From Streptomyces genisteinicus (GTDB lineage Bacteria > Actinomycetota > Actinomycetes > Streptomycetales > Streptomycetaceae): DNA of 64,000 nt. The notes beneath the pieces are model-generated. The model did no database searches. It was not told the origin of the DNA and saw nothing but the letters and a program-made list of their open reading frames with translations. Both the position numbers and the translations under genes were made by a program. Location of the stretch: assembly GCF_014489615.1 (NCBI RefSeq), contig NZ_CP060825.1, forward strand, positions 4,660,501-4,724,500, read 5' to 3'. Positions 62,969 to 64,000 of this stretch are shown in pieces; positions within the stretch are counted from its first letter, which is position 1, and every line of letters begins with the position of its first letter.

Positions 62969-63233
62969 CGGAAGAGGCGCACGCCGGGAACGGTCTGGCG
63001 ACCTTGCTCCACGACTCGCCCCTGGCAAGGGCTGCCGCCCCTGCTGTACGCAGCGATGTGACCACCGGCGCAAGGAAGTCGGCACGCCAGTGCTGCACGG
63101 TCTCCGGTTCCATGCCGCTCGCGTCGACCACAGCACCCACCCTCGCTTCGAGGACGGCGGCACCCTGCGATGCGTCGTCGCCAGTCCACCCGTCTACGTG
63201 CTGGGCTATCAGTGCCCACGTCAGCTTGATCAT
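62922..63233 (-). CDS. Hypothetical protein
   Basis: 103 residues from ATG 63233 (IKLTWALIAQHVDGWTGDDASQGAAVLEARVGAVVDASGM). TACGAT six bases before the ATG suggests a leaderless start. The 3' end overlaps the convergent XRE/DUF7848 gene by 47 bases and the last ~20 residues look non-conserved. Function unknown. Confidence 0.5.
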   Translation of the reverse strand: MIKLTWALIAQHVDGWTGDDASQGAAVLEARVGAVVDASGMEPETVQHWRADFLAPVVTSLRTAGAAALARGESWSKVARPFPACASSVTPPAPPERTTCTPA

Positions 63234-63463
63234 GGGCGGATCGTAGGGTGGCGACGGAGAACCGGGAGAGGGCGACGGGGCGGGGTATGACCCCTTGGCC
63301 CTGTGCTCCGGTCCGCCACGTCTTAGCAGCTCGGGTTCTGCCACGGTTCCAGGGTCGACGAGGGCTTCGCGCCCAAGCGGTCAAGTGAGCACATCTCCGC
63401 AGGTCAGCGGCGGCGCGAGCGTTCTGCAGGGCCTCCGCCGGCACTGCACAGGAATGAGAGGCG

Positions 63464-63859
63464 TCAGGCCGCGGCTTCGCCAGGGTTTTCGTCCTCGCCC
63501 TCCGAGGAGCCGCCCCGCTCGTAGCCCGACACGTCGATCTCGCGGCCGTCCTTAAGTCGCCTCTTGTGCGGGACGACGTTGTGCTTGTCGGGCGATTTCC
63601 GCTGCTCGGTCTCCTGTGTGGAGTCGGCGGCCGACTCGGCATCCTCCGCCTCTGCGGCGCCCTCGGCTTGCCCGGCGCACTCGGCTTTGTCTTCTGTCAT
63701 GCCACGCGGTGTGAGGACCCCGACCACGACAGCCATGCCTACAGTCGCCACCGCGGCTTTGGCGAGGCGGATCGTCCTGGGGTGCTTCTCGGCCCAGTCC
63801 TTTGCCTTCACGCGGAAGGTGGTGGGCTCGCCGTCCTCGGGGGGCGTGGAGTCAGTCAC
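63464..63859 (-). CDS. Hypothetical single-pass membrane protein
   Basis: 131 residues from GTG 63859 (TAGATC seven bases upstream, leaderless type; GTG 63865 possible). A short tail, one helix (TIRLAKAAVATVGMAVVVGVL) and a highly charged, Glu/Ala/Lys-rich C-terminus (AEGAAEAEDAESAADSTQETEQRKSPDK). No family recognised; such proteins are common in actinobacterial accessory DNA. Confidence 0.55.
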   Translation of the reverse strand: MTDSTPPEDGEPTTFRVKAKDWAEKHPRTIRLAKAAVATVGMAVVVGVLTPRGMTEDKAECAGQAEGAAEAEDAESAADSTQETEQRKSPDKHNVVPHKRRLKDGREIDVSGYERGGSSEGEDENPGEAAA

Positions 63860-64000
63860 GAGCACAGATCTACCGGACCCATCCCTCGCCTGTCAGGCAA
63901 TCACCTGACATCGCCCGATCAGGTTTCGTGGCGCTCGTACGGCCTCGCTCTCTGGTCTGCCCGCCGGGCGGCTCTGCTTGGCGTCGGCCGCGAGGTGCCT
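63860..64000. other. Right edge of window
   Basis: 140 bp beyond the last gene. No gene is supported; it contains the presumed promoter of the minus-strand gene. Confidence 0.4.

Overview
The window is high-GC actinobacterial DNA and is almost certainly from a Streptomyces chromosome. GTG starts are common, genes overlap by GTGA or ATGA, and several genes look leaderless (a TANNNT box 6-7 bases before the start codon). The order ahpD-ahpC/oxyR, PBP, catalase, fumC, class I fumarase, wblI, glpX, xseB-xseA, ispH, ychF resembles, from memory, the S. coelicolor SCO503x-SCO506x core region. No database was consulted.

Core region (1-45.4 kb). 1-6.7 kb: the 3' part of a lectin-tailed Ser/Thr kinase, a PIN-PhoH protein, a secreted lytic transglycosylase, an AI-2E-family permease and a membrane-anchored protein. 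6.7-8.9 kb: the peroxide module ahpC-ahpD with divergent oxyR. 9-12.6 kb: an FtsX-type ABC exporter co-transcribed with a PadR repressor. 12.7-18.1 kb: an SPFH/RHH pair, a class A penicillin-binding protein and a catalase. 18.4-30.6 kb: a SpoIIE-type phosphatase, a DUF402 protein, fumC, a lectin-tailed GDSL hydrolase and an RHS polymorphic toxin with its probable immunity gene. The RHS protein has a WXG-like N-terminus and a predicted deaminase C-terminus. 30.8-45.4 kb: class I fumarase, a DUF1707 protein, wblI, glpX, a DUF4245 protein, an IS1182-type insertion sequence sitting in the loop of a terminator, a nitroreductase, xseB-xseA, an amino-acid permease, ispH, ppgK, a membrane protein and ychF.

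Accessory island (45.4-61.4 kb). The last 23 bases before the end of ychF (45373-45395) recur exactly at 61383-61405, so about 16 kb appears to have been inserted at the 3' end of ychF. No integrase gene is visible inside. The island carries two VapBC-like loci (one antitoxin truncated), a DUF6119/TIGR04141 protein, and a composite type I restriction locus. That locus has a methylase-like protein with both the SAM and catalytic motifs degenerate, a complete hsdM-hsdS-hsdR operon, and a second methylase-specificity pair without its own nuclease, preceded by a tiny two-helix membrane protein. The second methylase carries NPPV instead of NPP(F/Y). A degenerate tRNA-Arg-like sequence lies near the right end.

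After the island (61.4-64 kb) come more accessory genes: a 63-residue protein, a DUF6879 protein, a truncated XRE regulator joined to a DUF7848-like domain, and two hypothetical genes.

The two most promising candidates for something new are the island's restriction locus (three methylase-like proteins and four recognition domains around a single HsdR) and the RHS deaminase-like toxin with its beta-propeller-like neighbour.
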